From NCBI GenBank assembly GCA_023412655.1, contig JAEYNH010000233.1, forward strand, positions 1 through 10,099: DNA of 10,099 nt. The letters run 5' to 3'. The position numbers were made by a program, and so were the translations under genes. Of this stretch, positions 1 through 6,910 are shown in pieces (positions within the stretch are counted from its first letter, which is position 1; every line of letters starts with the position of its first letter). The notes beneath the pieces are model-generated. The model did no database searches and was not told the DNA's origin. It was given only the letters and a program-made list of their open reading frames with translations. Source of the stretch: Pseudomonadota bacterium. Its GTDB lineage: Bacteria > Pseudomonadota > Alphaproteobacteria > Caulobacterales > Caulobacteraceae.

Positions 1-148
1 GCACGTCGGCGGCCATCAGCCCCACGGCCATGACGATCCAGGCGGCGGCCGCCACCCACAGGCCCGGCGCGGCCACGGCCACGCCCAGCGCCACGGGAGC
101 GCCGGCGGCCATCAGCGCGATCGCGCGGCGGGTGGGATAGACGCGCAA
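1..148 (-). CDS. DUF58 domain-containing protein, N-terminal fragment (cut by window edge)
   Basis: Only the first 49 codons are visible. They read MRVYPTRRAIALM, followed by two hydrophobic stretches (about residues 9-26 and 29-46) separated by a short Pro-Gly turn. A YPTRRA start followed by paired membrane helices is how DUF58 proteins of this group begin. Family members carry a von Willebrand A-like domain further on and are standard partners of MoxR ATPases. The frame is open only from just inside the end of moxR, and the only usable codon before the hydrophobic part is the TTG at 148, 7 nt after the moxR stop. GGAG lies just 1 nt upstream of it, which is tight for a ribosome site. The next in-frame ATG (encoding residue 13) would delete the conserved YPTRRA segment. 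The DUF58 call rests on this N-terminus plus position; the diagnostic domain is outside the window. Confidence 0.75.
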   Translation of the reverse strand, partial: MRVYPTRRAIALMAAGAPVALGVAVAAPGLWVAAAAWIVMAVGLMAADV

Positions 149-155
149 GCTCCGG

Positions 156-1098
<943 letters not shown>

Positions 1099-1112
<14 letters not shown>

Positions 1113-2328
1113 GGGTCATCTCCTTGCGCCAGTCGTAGAGTTTGCGCGCCACCGTGAGCGCATCGTCCGACGTCTTCGCCCCCGCCGCCTCGGCGGCGAG
1201 TTCGGCGGGGGATTGGAGGCCCCGGCGAAGGGCCAGGTCTTCCAGGAAGCCGTCGTCGCCCACCGCCCGGCCGGCGGCGGCGTGCGCCACCCGGCCGCGC
1301 ACCAGGGCGGCATAGGCCGGCGCGAACTCGGCCTCCTTGCGGGCAAGGCGGATCAGTCCGGCGGAGTTGTCCACCAGGGCCGTGGAGCCGAGCGCTATGG
1401 CGCGGCCCTTGCGGCGCGTCGGGCCGAAACGGGCCAGGGCGTGGAAGCCCATCAGCAGCGCCGCCGCGCCCCCGCAGAGGGTGGCCGCCAGCCACGGCGG
1501 GGTCAGGGCCAGTCGGCCAAGCCCCGGCGTGCGTTGGAAGCCGTTGAGGGTGACGTCGAACACCACCGGCCCGTCGCCCCGTCCGACTTCGAGGATGGCC
1601 GCCGCCGCTCGAGCGTTGTCCAGCCGGGCGAGCCCCTGGTTGTTGAGGAGGTCCGGGTCGGCCAGCAGCAGGACGTCGGGCCGGGTCTCGGAATAGGCCA
1701 GCACCGTGGCGCCCGTCTCGTCCACCAAGGCCGGCGCCCAGCCCTCGCCGGAGACGGTCTGCAGCCGGTCGACCCGGCCGAGCGGCAGGGAGGTCCCGGC
1801 CGTGAAGGGGCCACCCGCGCCCCGCAACGCCGCCCCGCCCGCCGCCTGGCGCTGGGTCAAGCGGGTCTGGGGCGCATAGGCCTTGAGCAGGGCCTCGTAC
1901 TGGCTGCCCGCTGGGATGGCGCCAGCGTTACGCACGTGGCCGCGACGGATGCGGTCGGGGGTCGCCATCCACTTGGGCAGTACGATCAGGGTGCGGCGGC
2001 CGCGCGGCAGCTGCTCCAGGTCCTGGGCGGTGGTGCGGATGTCGGGGGCAAGCACCAGCAGGGCCTGGGCGGCCTGGCTCGGCCGGCTGCGGCTGACCAC
2101 CACGGGCGCGCCTAGCTCGCGGGCCAGGATCACCGCCCCGGCGTATCCCACCGCGGAACGCGACAGGGCGTGGGCGCGTCCGTCGTCGCCCTGCCTCAGC
2201 TCGGGCGCATAGGCCGCCAGCACCGCCAGGGCCGAGAAGGCCACCACCCCGACGCCGATGAGGATCAGCACCGCCCGGGCGGTGAAGGCCGGCGGCGCCG
2301 CGCCGGGCGCGTCAGCGCTCACCGCCAC
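1099..2328 (-). CDS. DUF4350 domain-containing membrane protein
   Basis: A 409-residue protein with a short Ala/Pro-rich N-terminus, a membrane helix at about 18-39, a soluble region of roughly 235 residues, a second helix at about 279-299, and a roughly 110-residue cytoplasmic-looking tail. Both termini are expected in the cytoplasm and the central domain in the periplasm. The central region (about 45-240) contains alternating hydrophobic strands such as ALLVLAPD, RTLIVLP and DVLLLADPD, matching the DUF4350 fold found in MoxR-associated operons. No catalytic motif is evident. The start is GTG at 2328, overlapping the DUF4129 stop by 10 nt, with only a weak GAGG upstream, so translation is probably coupled. 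Family membership is inferred from architecture, length and position between DUF4129 and MoxR. The biochemical role is unknown. Confidence 0.85.
1120..1125 (-). promoter_or_regulatory. Ribosome binding site for moxR inside the DUF4350 gene
   Basis: The minus strand reads AAGGAG here, 7 nt before the GTG at 1112. It is the strongest Shine-Dalgarno match in the operon and lies within the last codons of the upstream gene. It fixes the moxR start at a GTG and indicates that moxR is translated by its own initiation even though it overlaps DUF4350. Confidence 0.8.
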
Positions 2329-2927
2329 GCCTCGGCGAAGGCGAAGGCCTCGTAGTCGCTGCGGGCCCGGGCGAAGTCGTCGGCGCCGGCTTCACCGCCG
2401 CCGAACAGGGTGCGCTCCACCGTGTGGGCGAGCCGTCCGAATGCGCCCCGCGGCGCTTCGGGCAGGGCGTCCAAGGCGGCGATGTCGCGGCTGGTGAGGG
2501 CGGGCTTCACCAGGCCCGGCCGCCGACCGGCCAGGTCGTCGATGCTGCGGAACAGCAGCAGGCGGATGGCCTCGGCGTAGCGGCCCTCGGCCGCCAGCCT
2601 GTCGGCGTGCTCCAGCAGGACGCGCGCCTTCTCGGGCTCGGGCCGCCAATCGACGGTGGCGAGCTCCACCCGCGCCCGCCGTCCGCTGGGGCGCAGTTCG
2701 TGGATGATGAAGGCCAGGATCAGCAGGGCGCCCAGTATCACGCCACCCCAGAACACATAGACGAGGACCGGCGCGGCGGCCTCGATCAGGGCCATCAGGG
2801 CCTTGGCCCAGCCAGGGGTCTGCTCGGGCGCGGCGGCCTGGAAGTCGAACTGGATGCCGGGCGTCGAGCGCAGCGCCTTGTGCGCCGCGGCCAGCGTCTG
2901 TTCCGTATTCTGCGGCTCGGACGCCAA
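2319..2927 (-). CDS. DUF4129 domain-containing membrane protein, first gene of the MoxR operon
   Basis: A 202-residue protein with one strong membrane helix at 53-75, preceded by about 50 probably periplasmic residues and followed by a soluble cytoplasmic DUF4129 domain. The typical DUF4129 elements are visible: the helix YAEAIRLLLFRSIDDL, then a segment resembling the LT(P/S)R(E/D) motif (LTSRDIAAL), and a C-terminal helix with the FGGG turn. DUF4129 proteins recur beside DUF4350, MoxR and DUF58 or transglutaminase genes; no biochemical activity is established. I chose the TTG at 2927 because GGGGAG lies six bases upstream. The open frame extends to 3173, but that part runs antisense into the divergent deaminase gene and lacks any matching family sequence, so a longer start is unlikely. 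Confidence 0.86.
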   Translation of the reverse strand: MASEPQNTEQTLAAAHKALRSTPGIQFDFQAAAPEQTPGWAKALMALIEAAAPVLVYVFWGGVILGALLILAFIIHELRPSGRRARVELATVDWRPEPEKARVLLEHADRLAAEGRYAEAIRLLLFRSIDDLAGRRPGLVKPALTSRDIAALDALPEAPRGAFGRLAHTVERTLFGGGEAGADDFARARSDYEAFAFAEAWR

Positions 2928-3030
2928 AGGTTGCTCCCCTTGGCCAAGCCTAGTGCGCAAATCGGTCGCGTGGAAAGGGGCTGGATGGCCGGGACGGTCT
3001 GTCGCGCTTGACCCTTGACCGGAAGGACGG
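2928..3030. promoter_or_regulatory. Divergent intergenic region, presumed back-to-back promoters
   Basis: These 103 bases separate the first codons of the divergent DUF4129 operon and the deaminase gene, so promoters for both should lie here or slightly into the genes. I find no convincing -35/-10 pair. The clearest structure is a tandem heptamer, CTTGACC twice in succession at 3007-3020, followed by GGAAGGA next to the deaminase ATG. The TTGAC cores are only about 15-20 bases from the ATG, which is too close for normal -35 elements. Confidence 0.4.
2934..2941 (-). promoter_or_regulatory. Ribosome binding site deciding the DUF4129 TTG start
   Basis: The minus strand reads AAGGGGAG, ending 6 nt before the TTG at 2927. 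No ATG or GTG nearby has a comparable site, so this is the main argument for a TTG start that shortens the open frame by 82 codons and avoids overlap with the divergent gene. Confidence 0.7.
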
Positions 3031-4065
3031 ATGCTGCCGCCCATGAGCGCCACCGCCGACTTCATCCGCGGCCTGCCCAAGGCCGAGCTCCACCTGCACA
3101 TCGAGGGCAGCCTCGAGCCCGAGCAGATGTTCGAGTTCGCCCGGCGCAACCGCGTGGCCCTGCCGTTCCGCACCGTCGAGGAGGTGCGCGCCGCCTACGC
3201 CTTCTCCAACCTGCAGGACTTCCTCGATATCTACTACCAAGGCGCCGACGTCCTGCGGACCGAGGAGGACTTTCGCGACCTGGCCCTCGCCTACTTCCAC
3301 CGGGTCGCCGCCGACGGCGCCCGGCATGTGGAGCTGTTCTTCGACCCCCAGACGCACACCGACCGGGGCATCCCGTTTTCCGTGGTGGCCGACGGGTTGC
3401 TGAGCGGCATGGCCGAGGCGAACCAGACCCTGGGCGTGAGCTCGGACCTGATCCTCTGCTTCCTGCGCCACCTGGATGAGGATGCGGCCTTCAGCACCTT
3501 CCGGGACGCCGATCCCTACCTGGATCGCATCGTGGGCGTGGGCCTGGACTCCTCCGAACTCGGCCATCCGCCATCGAAGTTCTCGGGAGTCTTCAAGGCG
3601 GCTCGCGAACGTGGCCTGAAGCTCGTCGCCCACGCCGGCGAGGAAGGGCCGCCCGAGTACGTTTGGGAAGCGCTCCACATCCTGGGGGTCGACCGCATCG
3701 ACCACGGCAACCGGGCCCTTGAGGATGAGGCTCTGGCCGGCCGGCTCGCCGCCGAGGGCATGACGCTCACCGTCTGTCCGCTCTCGAACCTCAAGCTCTG
3801 CGTCGTGGACGACCTGAAGGCCCATCCGCTGAAGACCATGCTGTCGCTGGGGCTGAACGCCACCATCAACTCGGACGATCCGGCCTATTTCGGCGGCTAC
3901 CTGCACGAGAACTGGGTCCAGACCGCCGAGGCCGTGGACCTCACCCGGGACGAACTGGTGACCCTGGCGAAGAACAGCTTCAGGGGTTCTTTCCTGCCGC
4001 CGGAGAGCGTGGCGCGCCACCTGGCCGAGATTGACGCCTATGTGGCCAAGACGCCCGCCAGCTGA
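3031..4065 (+). CDS. Adenine deaminase (adenosine/AMP deaminase superfamily)
   Basis: A 344-residue cytoplasmic zinc hydrolase that deaminates a purine in salvage, most likely adenine to hypoxanthine. Metal and catalytic residues are all present: HLH (H21, H23), H201 and E204 in AHAGEEGPPEY, H225 in IDHG, and the pair D282-D283 in NSDDPAYFGG. The family is often labelled adenosine deaminase (add), but several segments match the bacterial adenine deaminases of the Pseudomonas PA0148 type: PKAELHLHIEGSLEPE, LQDFLDIYYQG, LDSSELGHPPSKF, AHAGEEGPPEYVWEAL and CPLSNLKLCVV. Length also fits. The ATG at 3031 follows GGAAGGA closely; the alternative ATG at 3043 would remove four residues and has no well-spaced site. 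The gene stands alone, divergent from the MoxR operon, with 82 bases before the next gene. The substrate call is inferred from subfamily resemblance. Confidence 0.9.
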   Translation: MLPPMSATADFIRGLPKAELHLHIEGSLEPEQMFEFARRNRVALPFRTVEEVRAAYAFSNLQDFLDIYYQGADVLRTEEDFRDLALAYFHRVAADGARHVELFFDPQTHTDRGIPFSVVADGLLSGMAEANQTLGVSSDLILCFLRHLDEDAAFSTFRDADPYLDRIVGVGLDSSELGHPPSKFSGVFKAARERGLKLVAHAGEEGPPEYVWEALHILGVDRIDHGNRALEDEALAGRLAAEGMTLTVCPLSNLKLCVVDDLKAHPLKTMLSLGLNATINSDDPAYFGGYLHENWVQTAEAVDLTRDELVTLAKNSFRGSFLPPESVARHLAEIDAYVAKTPAS

Positions 4066-4077
4066 AGGCTTGCATCG

Positions 4078-4088
4078 GTTCGCCGAAC
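4078..4088. repeat. Short inverted repeat upstream of the beta-helix gene
   Basis: GTTCG-C-CGAAC is a perfect 5+1+5 inverted repeat located 12 nt after the deaminase stop. It could be an operator half or a weak hairpin. The stem is too short, and no T-run follows, so I do not call a terminator. Confidence 0.35.
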
Positions 4089-4113
4089 ATCGTCCTCTCC
4101 AAAGTTGAACGGC

Positions 4114-4125
4114 GCGTCATGACGC
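4114..4125. promoter_or_regulatory. Perfect 12-bp palindrome, possible operator
   Basis: GCGTCATGACGC is a perfect palindrome ending 22 bases before the ATG of the beta-helix gene and 10 bases before its ribosome site. A dimeric regulator binding here could block transcription or initiation. The palindrome is seen directly; operator function is inference. Confidence 0.35.
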
Positions 4126-4147
4126 CGGTGAGACGAGGGAGGTTCGG

Positions 4148-5356
4148 ATGATCCGGCTCATGGTCGCCACCGCGGCGATCGCACTTCTTGCAGGAACGGC
4201 GCAGGCCAAGACCATTGAGGTGGCGGCGGGCCCCGAGGCTCAGGAGCGGCTCCAGACCGCCCTGCTCGACGCCAGGCCGGGAGACGTGGTGCAGCTGGGA
4301 GCCGGGCGCTTCGAGCTCACCGACGGTCTGTCGCTCGACGTGGATCGGGTGACGGTGAAGGGGGCGGGGCCCGAGGCCACGGTGCTTTCGTTCAAGGGCC
4401 AGAAGGGGTCGGGCGAGGGCCTGCTGATCACCTCGGATCAGGTGACGGTGCGCGACCTGGGCGTGGAGGACACCCGCGGCGACGGGCTCAAGGCCAAGGG
4501 CTCGGACCAGATCAGCTTCATCAATGTGCGCGTCGAATGGACCGGCGGGCCGAATGAGAAGAACGGCGCCTACGGGGTCTATCCGGTCAGCTCCACCAAC
4601 GTTCTCATCGACAAGGTGGTGGTGAAGGGCGCGTCCGACGCCGGCATCTACGTGGGCCAGTCGAAGAACATCGTGGTCAAGCGCAGCCGGGCCGAGTTCA
4701 ACGTCGCCGGGATCGAGATCGAGAATTCGTACAACGCCGACGTCTTCGACAATGTGGCGACCCGCAACACCGGCGGCATCCTGGTGTTCGACCTGCCGAA
4801 CCTTCCGCAGATGGGCGGGCACTCCACCCGGGTCTTCCGCAACCGGGTTGTCCAGAACGACACTCAGAACTTCGCACCCAAGGGCAACATCGTCGCCAGC
4901 GTGCCCACCGGGACCGGGGTGATGGTGATGGCGAACCGCAACGTCCACGTCTTCGAGAACGAGATCGACGGCAACCAGTCGGCCGCCGTGATGCTGGTGA
5001 GCTACACCGAGAAGTTCGACGACAAGACCTACAACCCGCTGCCGCGGGACGTGGTGGTCCGGGACAACCGGCTGGGCCGCAACGGCTGGGACCCGACCTT
5101 CGACGGCGGCAAGCTGCTCGCGCTGGTGGGCGGCGGCTCTATCCCGCCGGTGCTGTGGGACGGCGTCGTCACCTGGAACGGCGGCGAGGAGGCCAGGGTG
5201 CGCCTCGTCGATGGCCCCGTGATGAACCTGAACCTCCCCGGGCCGGGCGAACTGGCCAAGGCCAGGCCCAAGGTCCTGCCCACCGTCGGCGATGCGACCT
5301 TGCCCGAGCCCGCGGCGGTGGTGCTGCCCAAGGCCCAGGCCGACCTCGGGGCGTGA
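4148..5356 (+). CDS. Exported parallel beta-helix domain protein (TIGR03805-type)
   Basis: A 402-residue secreted or periplasmic protein. Residues 1-20 form a Sec signal peptide with predicted cleavage after AQA, before KTIEV. The mature protein opens with a pectate-lyase/NosD-like segment (about 28-85: LQTALLDARPGDVVQLGAGRF), then successive turns of about 22-25 residues with repeated N/D-x-V patterns (VTVRDLGV, ISFINVRV, VLIDKVVV, IVVKRSRA, ADVFDNVA, THRVF-like strands, VHVFENEI, VVVRDNRL) consistent with a right-handed parallel beta-helix to about residue 310. The C-terminal 70 residues are Pro-rich and non-repetitive. GAGGGAGG five bases before the ATG fixes the start. It is followed after 2 nt by a diheme cytochrome gene; this pairing is the documented TIGR03805/TIGR03806 association. 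No catalytic motif is recognised, and substrate and role are unknown. Confidence 0.88.
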   Translation: MIRLMVATAAIALLAGTAQAKTIEVAAGPEAQERLQTALLDARPGDVVQLGAGRFELTDGLSLDVDRVTVKGAGPEATVLSFKGQKGSGEGLLITSDQVTVRDLGVEDTRGDGLKAKGSDQISFINVRVEWTGGPNEKNGAYGVYPVSSTNVLIDKVVVKGASDAGIYVGQSKNIVVKRSRAEFNVAGIEIENSYNADVFDNVATRNTGGILVFDLPNLPQMGGHSTRVFRNRVVQNDTQNFAPKGNIVASVPTGTGVMVMANRNVHVFENEIDGNQSAAVMLVSYTEKFDDKTYNPLPRDVVVRDNRLGRNGWDPTFDGGKLLALVGGGSIPPVLWDGVVTWNGGEEARVRLVDGPVMNLNLPGPGELAKARPKVLPTVGDATLPEPAAVVLPKAQADLGA

Positions 5357-5358
5357 CC

Positions 5359-6411
5359 ATGCGGCGTCTGGCGGCGATCGCGGCCGCCCTGCTCTGCCTG
5401 GGCGCCGCACCCGCCCCGCCCGCCGGCCCGGATTTCGCGCGGCTGCTGGATGAGACCCCGGCGCCGAAGCTCTCGGACTACCGCCTGCCGCTGAGCTCGG
5501 CCGGGCGCGTGGGCGGGCCGGGGCTCACGCCCTACGACCTGAACACACCGCTGTTCAGCGACTATGCCGAGAAGCACCGCTTCGTGGCCCTGCCGCCGGG
5601 CAAGGCCGCCGCCTACCGGGCGGAAGGCGCCTTCGACTTCCCCGTGGGCGCGGTGCTGGTGAAGACCTTCGCCTATCCCGCCGACCTGCGCCGCCCGGGC
5701 CAGGACGTGCGCTCGCTCGAGACCCGGCTCCTGATCCGCAAGACCGACGGCTGGGTCGCCCAGGCCTATGTCTGGAACGCCGAACAGACCGAGGCGGTGC
5801 TCAAACGCGCCGGCGGGCGGATGGAGGTTCAGGTGGTCGATCGGCACGGCCGGCGGCGGACCATCGACTACGCCGTGCCGAACCAGAACCAGTGCAAGGA
5901 ATGCCACCAACTGGACAGGGCCATCGCGCCGCTCGGTCCCAAGGCGCGCAACCTGAACCGCGACCTCACCTATGCCGGCGGAGCTGAGAACCAGCTCGCC
6001 CACTGGACGAAGGCGGGTCTGCTGACCGGAACGCCTGCGCCCGCCAAGGCGCCGCGCACCGCCCGCTGGGACGATCCGGGCGAGCCCATCGCCGACCGCG
6101 CCCGCGCCTATCTCGACGCCAATTGCGCCCACTGCCATCACCCCCGCGCCATCGCCTCGAACAGCGGCCTGTTCCTGGAGTGGGAGCAGCCCGAGGGGCC
6201 GGCGCTCGGCGTCGGCAAGCGCCCGGTGGCCGCCGGGCGCGGCTCGGGCGGGCTGCAGGTGGCCATCGCCCCCGGCCACCCCGAGGCCTCGATCCTGGTC
6301 CACCGGATGGCCTCGGAGGAGCCCGGCGTGATGATGCCCGAGCTCGGCCGCTCGGTGATCCACGAGGAGGGCCTGGCGCTGGTCCGCCAATGGATCGCGC
6401 AGATGCGCTGA
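5359..6411 (+). CDS. SO2930 family diheme c-type cytochrome (TIGR03806-type)
   Basis: A 350-residue exported cytochrome. Residues 1-16 or so form a signal peptide (MRRLAAIAAALLCLGAA). Two covalent heme sites are visible, CKECH (179-183) and CAHCH (256-260), both far from the N-terminus; the first 170 mature residues carry no heme motif and form a separate domain typical of this family (LSDYRLPLSS, TPYDLNTPLFSDYAEKHRF). A Met pair at 325-326 (VMMPELGR) is a candidate axial ligand for the second heme. The ATG at 5359 lies 2 nt after the beta-helix stop, with GGGG seven bases upstream; an in-frame GTG at 5353 overlapping that stop is possible. The two genes almost certainly form one transcript. 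It probably moves electrons in the periplasm; donor, acceptor and any enzymatic activity are unknown. Confidence 0.9.
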   Translation: MRRLAAIAAALLCLGAAPAPPAGPDFARLLDETPAPKLSDYRLPLSSAGRVGGPGLTPYDLNTPLFSDYAEKHRFVALPPGKAAAYRAEGAFDFPVGAVLVKTFAYPADLRRPGQDVRSLETRLLIRKTDGWVAQAYVWNAEQTEAVLKRAGGRMEVQVVDRHGRRRTIDYAVPNQNQCKECHQLDRAIAPLGPKARNLNRDLTYAGGAENQLAHWTKAGLLTGTPAPAKAPRTARWDDPGEPIADRARAYLDANCAHCHHPRAIASNSGLFLEWEQPEGPALGVGKRPVAAGRGSGGLQVAIAPGHPEASILVHRMASEEPGVMMPELGRSVIHEEGLALVRQWIAQMR

Positions 6412-6413
6412 GC

Positions 6414-6767
6414 CTAGTTGCGGGACGGATAGAGGTCGTAGGTGCGATCGCCCACCACCAGCCGCTCGGTCTTGATCTCGCTGGTCCCGTCGATGCGCTT
6501 GTGGCCCCGGGCTGTGACCTGGGTCCCCGCGGGGATCGCCTCCAGGGTCAGGCCCGAGCGCTGGATCGCGGCTGGCGGCGCCAGCATCACGTCCCACACG
6601 CCCTGGCCGGTGCGCACCTTGATCACGCCGTGGGGCTGGCCAAGGCTGGCGGAAACCACCACCCCAGAGACCGAGCTTTCCTGGTCCGAATAGTTGGCCC
6701 AGCCATGATGGGCGGCCGCAGGGACGGCGAGGGCGAGCAGGGCGGCGGCGGTCAGAAGGGCCTTCAT
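6414..6767 (-). CDS. Exported DUF6152 family protein
   Basis: A 117-residue small periplasmic protein. Residues 1-22 are a Sec signal peptide (MKALLTAAALLALAVPAAA), and cleavage after AAA would expose HHGWANY as the mature N-terminus, a hallmark of DUF6152 proteins. The roughly 95-residue mature domain alternates beta strands (VSGVVVSASLG, GVIKVRTG, VWDVMLAPP, GTQVTARGHKR, KTERLVVGDRTYDLYP) and resembles a small OB-like barrel. I chose the ATG at 6767 because GGAG lies seven bases upstream and it begins the signal peptide properly; an upstream in-frame start at 6794 would add nine charged residues. The gene converges on the cytochrome gene with only 2 nt between stops. Function is unknown. 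The exposed His residues suggest possible metal binding, which is inference. Confidence 0.85.
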   Translation of the reverse strand: MKALLTAAALLALAVPAAAHHGWANYSDQESSVSGVVVSASLGQPHGVIKVRTGQGVWDVMLAPPAAIQRSGLTLEAIPAGTQVTARGHKRIDGTSEIKTERLVVGDRTYDLYPSRN

Positions 6768-6910
6768 CGCGGAACTCCGTTCTGGGAACGTCACCCTACG
6801 ACGACGACCGCCCCCCTGAAAGCCCCTCCAGATTCCCTGGGGTTGATCCCCGGGCTTGCGCGGACCCAGGGTCAGGCCGCTAGGTGAACGCGATTCATGG
6901 AGACCGAGCC
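6768..6910. promoter_or_regulatory. Divergent intergenic region with competing hairpins
   Basis: These 143 bases separate the divergent DUF6152 and flavin oxidoreductase genes, so both promoters should be here. Two overlapping inverted repeats are visible. One is CCTGGGG-TTGAT-CCCCGGG at 6836-6854, a 7-bp stem with one G-T wobble. The other pairs CCCTGGG at 6835-6841 with CCCAGGG at 6865-6871, a perfect 7 bp across a 23-nt loop. They share the same left arm, so only one can form at a time. I see no clear sigma-70 or EcfG promoter pair. Confidence 0.4.
6899..6902 (+). promoter_or_regulatory. Ribosome binding site favouring the GTG start at 6911
   Basis: GGAG lies 8 nt before the GTG at 6911. 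The longer reading from GTG at 6884 has only a weak AGG upstream and adds nine residues with no family resemblance, so the later start is preferred. Confidence 0.6.

Noticed and set aside
2928..3173. Longer N-terminus for the DUF4129 protein
   Set aside because: The extension runs antisense into the deaminase gene, lacks family resemblance, and the TTG at 2927 has a well-spaced strong ribosome site.
2950..4020. A 356-codon open frame antisense to the deaminase gene
   Set aside because: It is an antisense shadow typical of GC-rich DNA. Its composition is rich in Gly, Val, Gln and His with no recognisable domain, and the plus-strand gene has every catalytic motif of its family.
6387..6440. A bidirectional terminator at the convergent cytochrome/DUF6152 stops
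   Set aside because: The gap is only 2 nt and the surrounding bases form no convincing GC-rich stem with flanking A/T tracts.
3980..6597. Long minus-strand open frames (476 and 522 codons) opposite the beta-helix and cytochrome genes
   Set aside because: They overlap genes with signal peptides, heme motifs and good ribosome sites, are His/Gly/Arg-rich, and resemble no protein family. They arise from third-position GC bias.
6785..6815. GGAAC at 6785-6789 as a general stress (EcfG) -35 element
   Set aside because: No CGTT is found 16-17 bases downstream, so the second half of the promoter is missing.
6856..6884. Possible promoter for the oxidoreductase (TTGCGC followed 17 bases later by GCTAGG)
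   Set aside because: The -10 match is poor and it would leave almost no leader before the longer start. Such matches are expected by chance.
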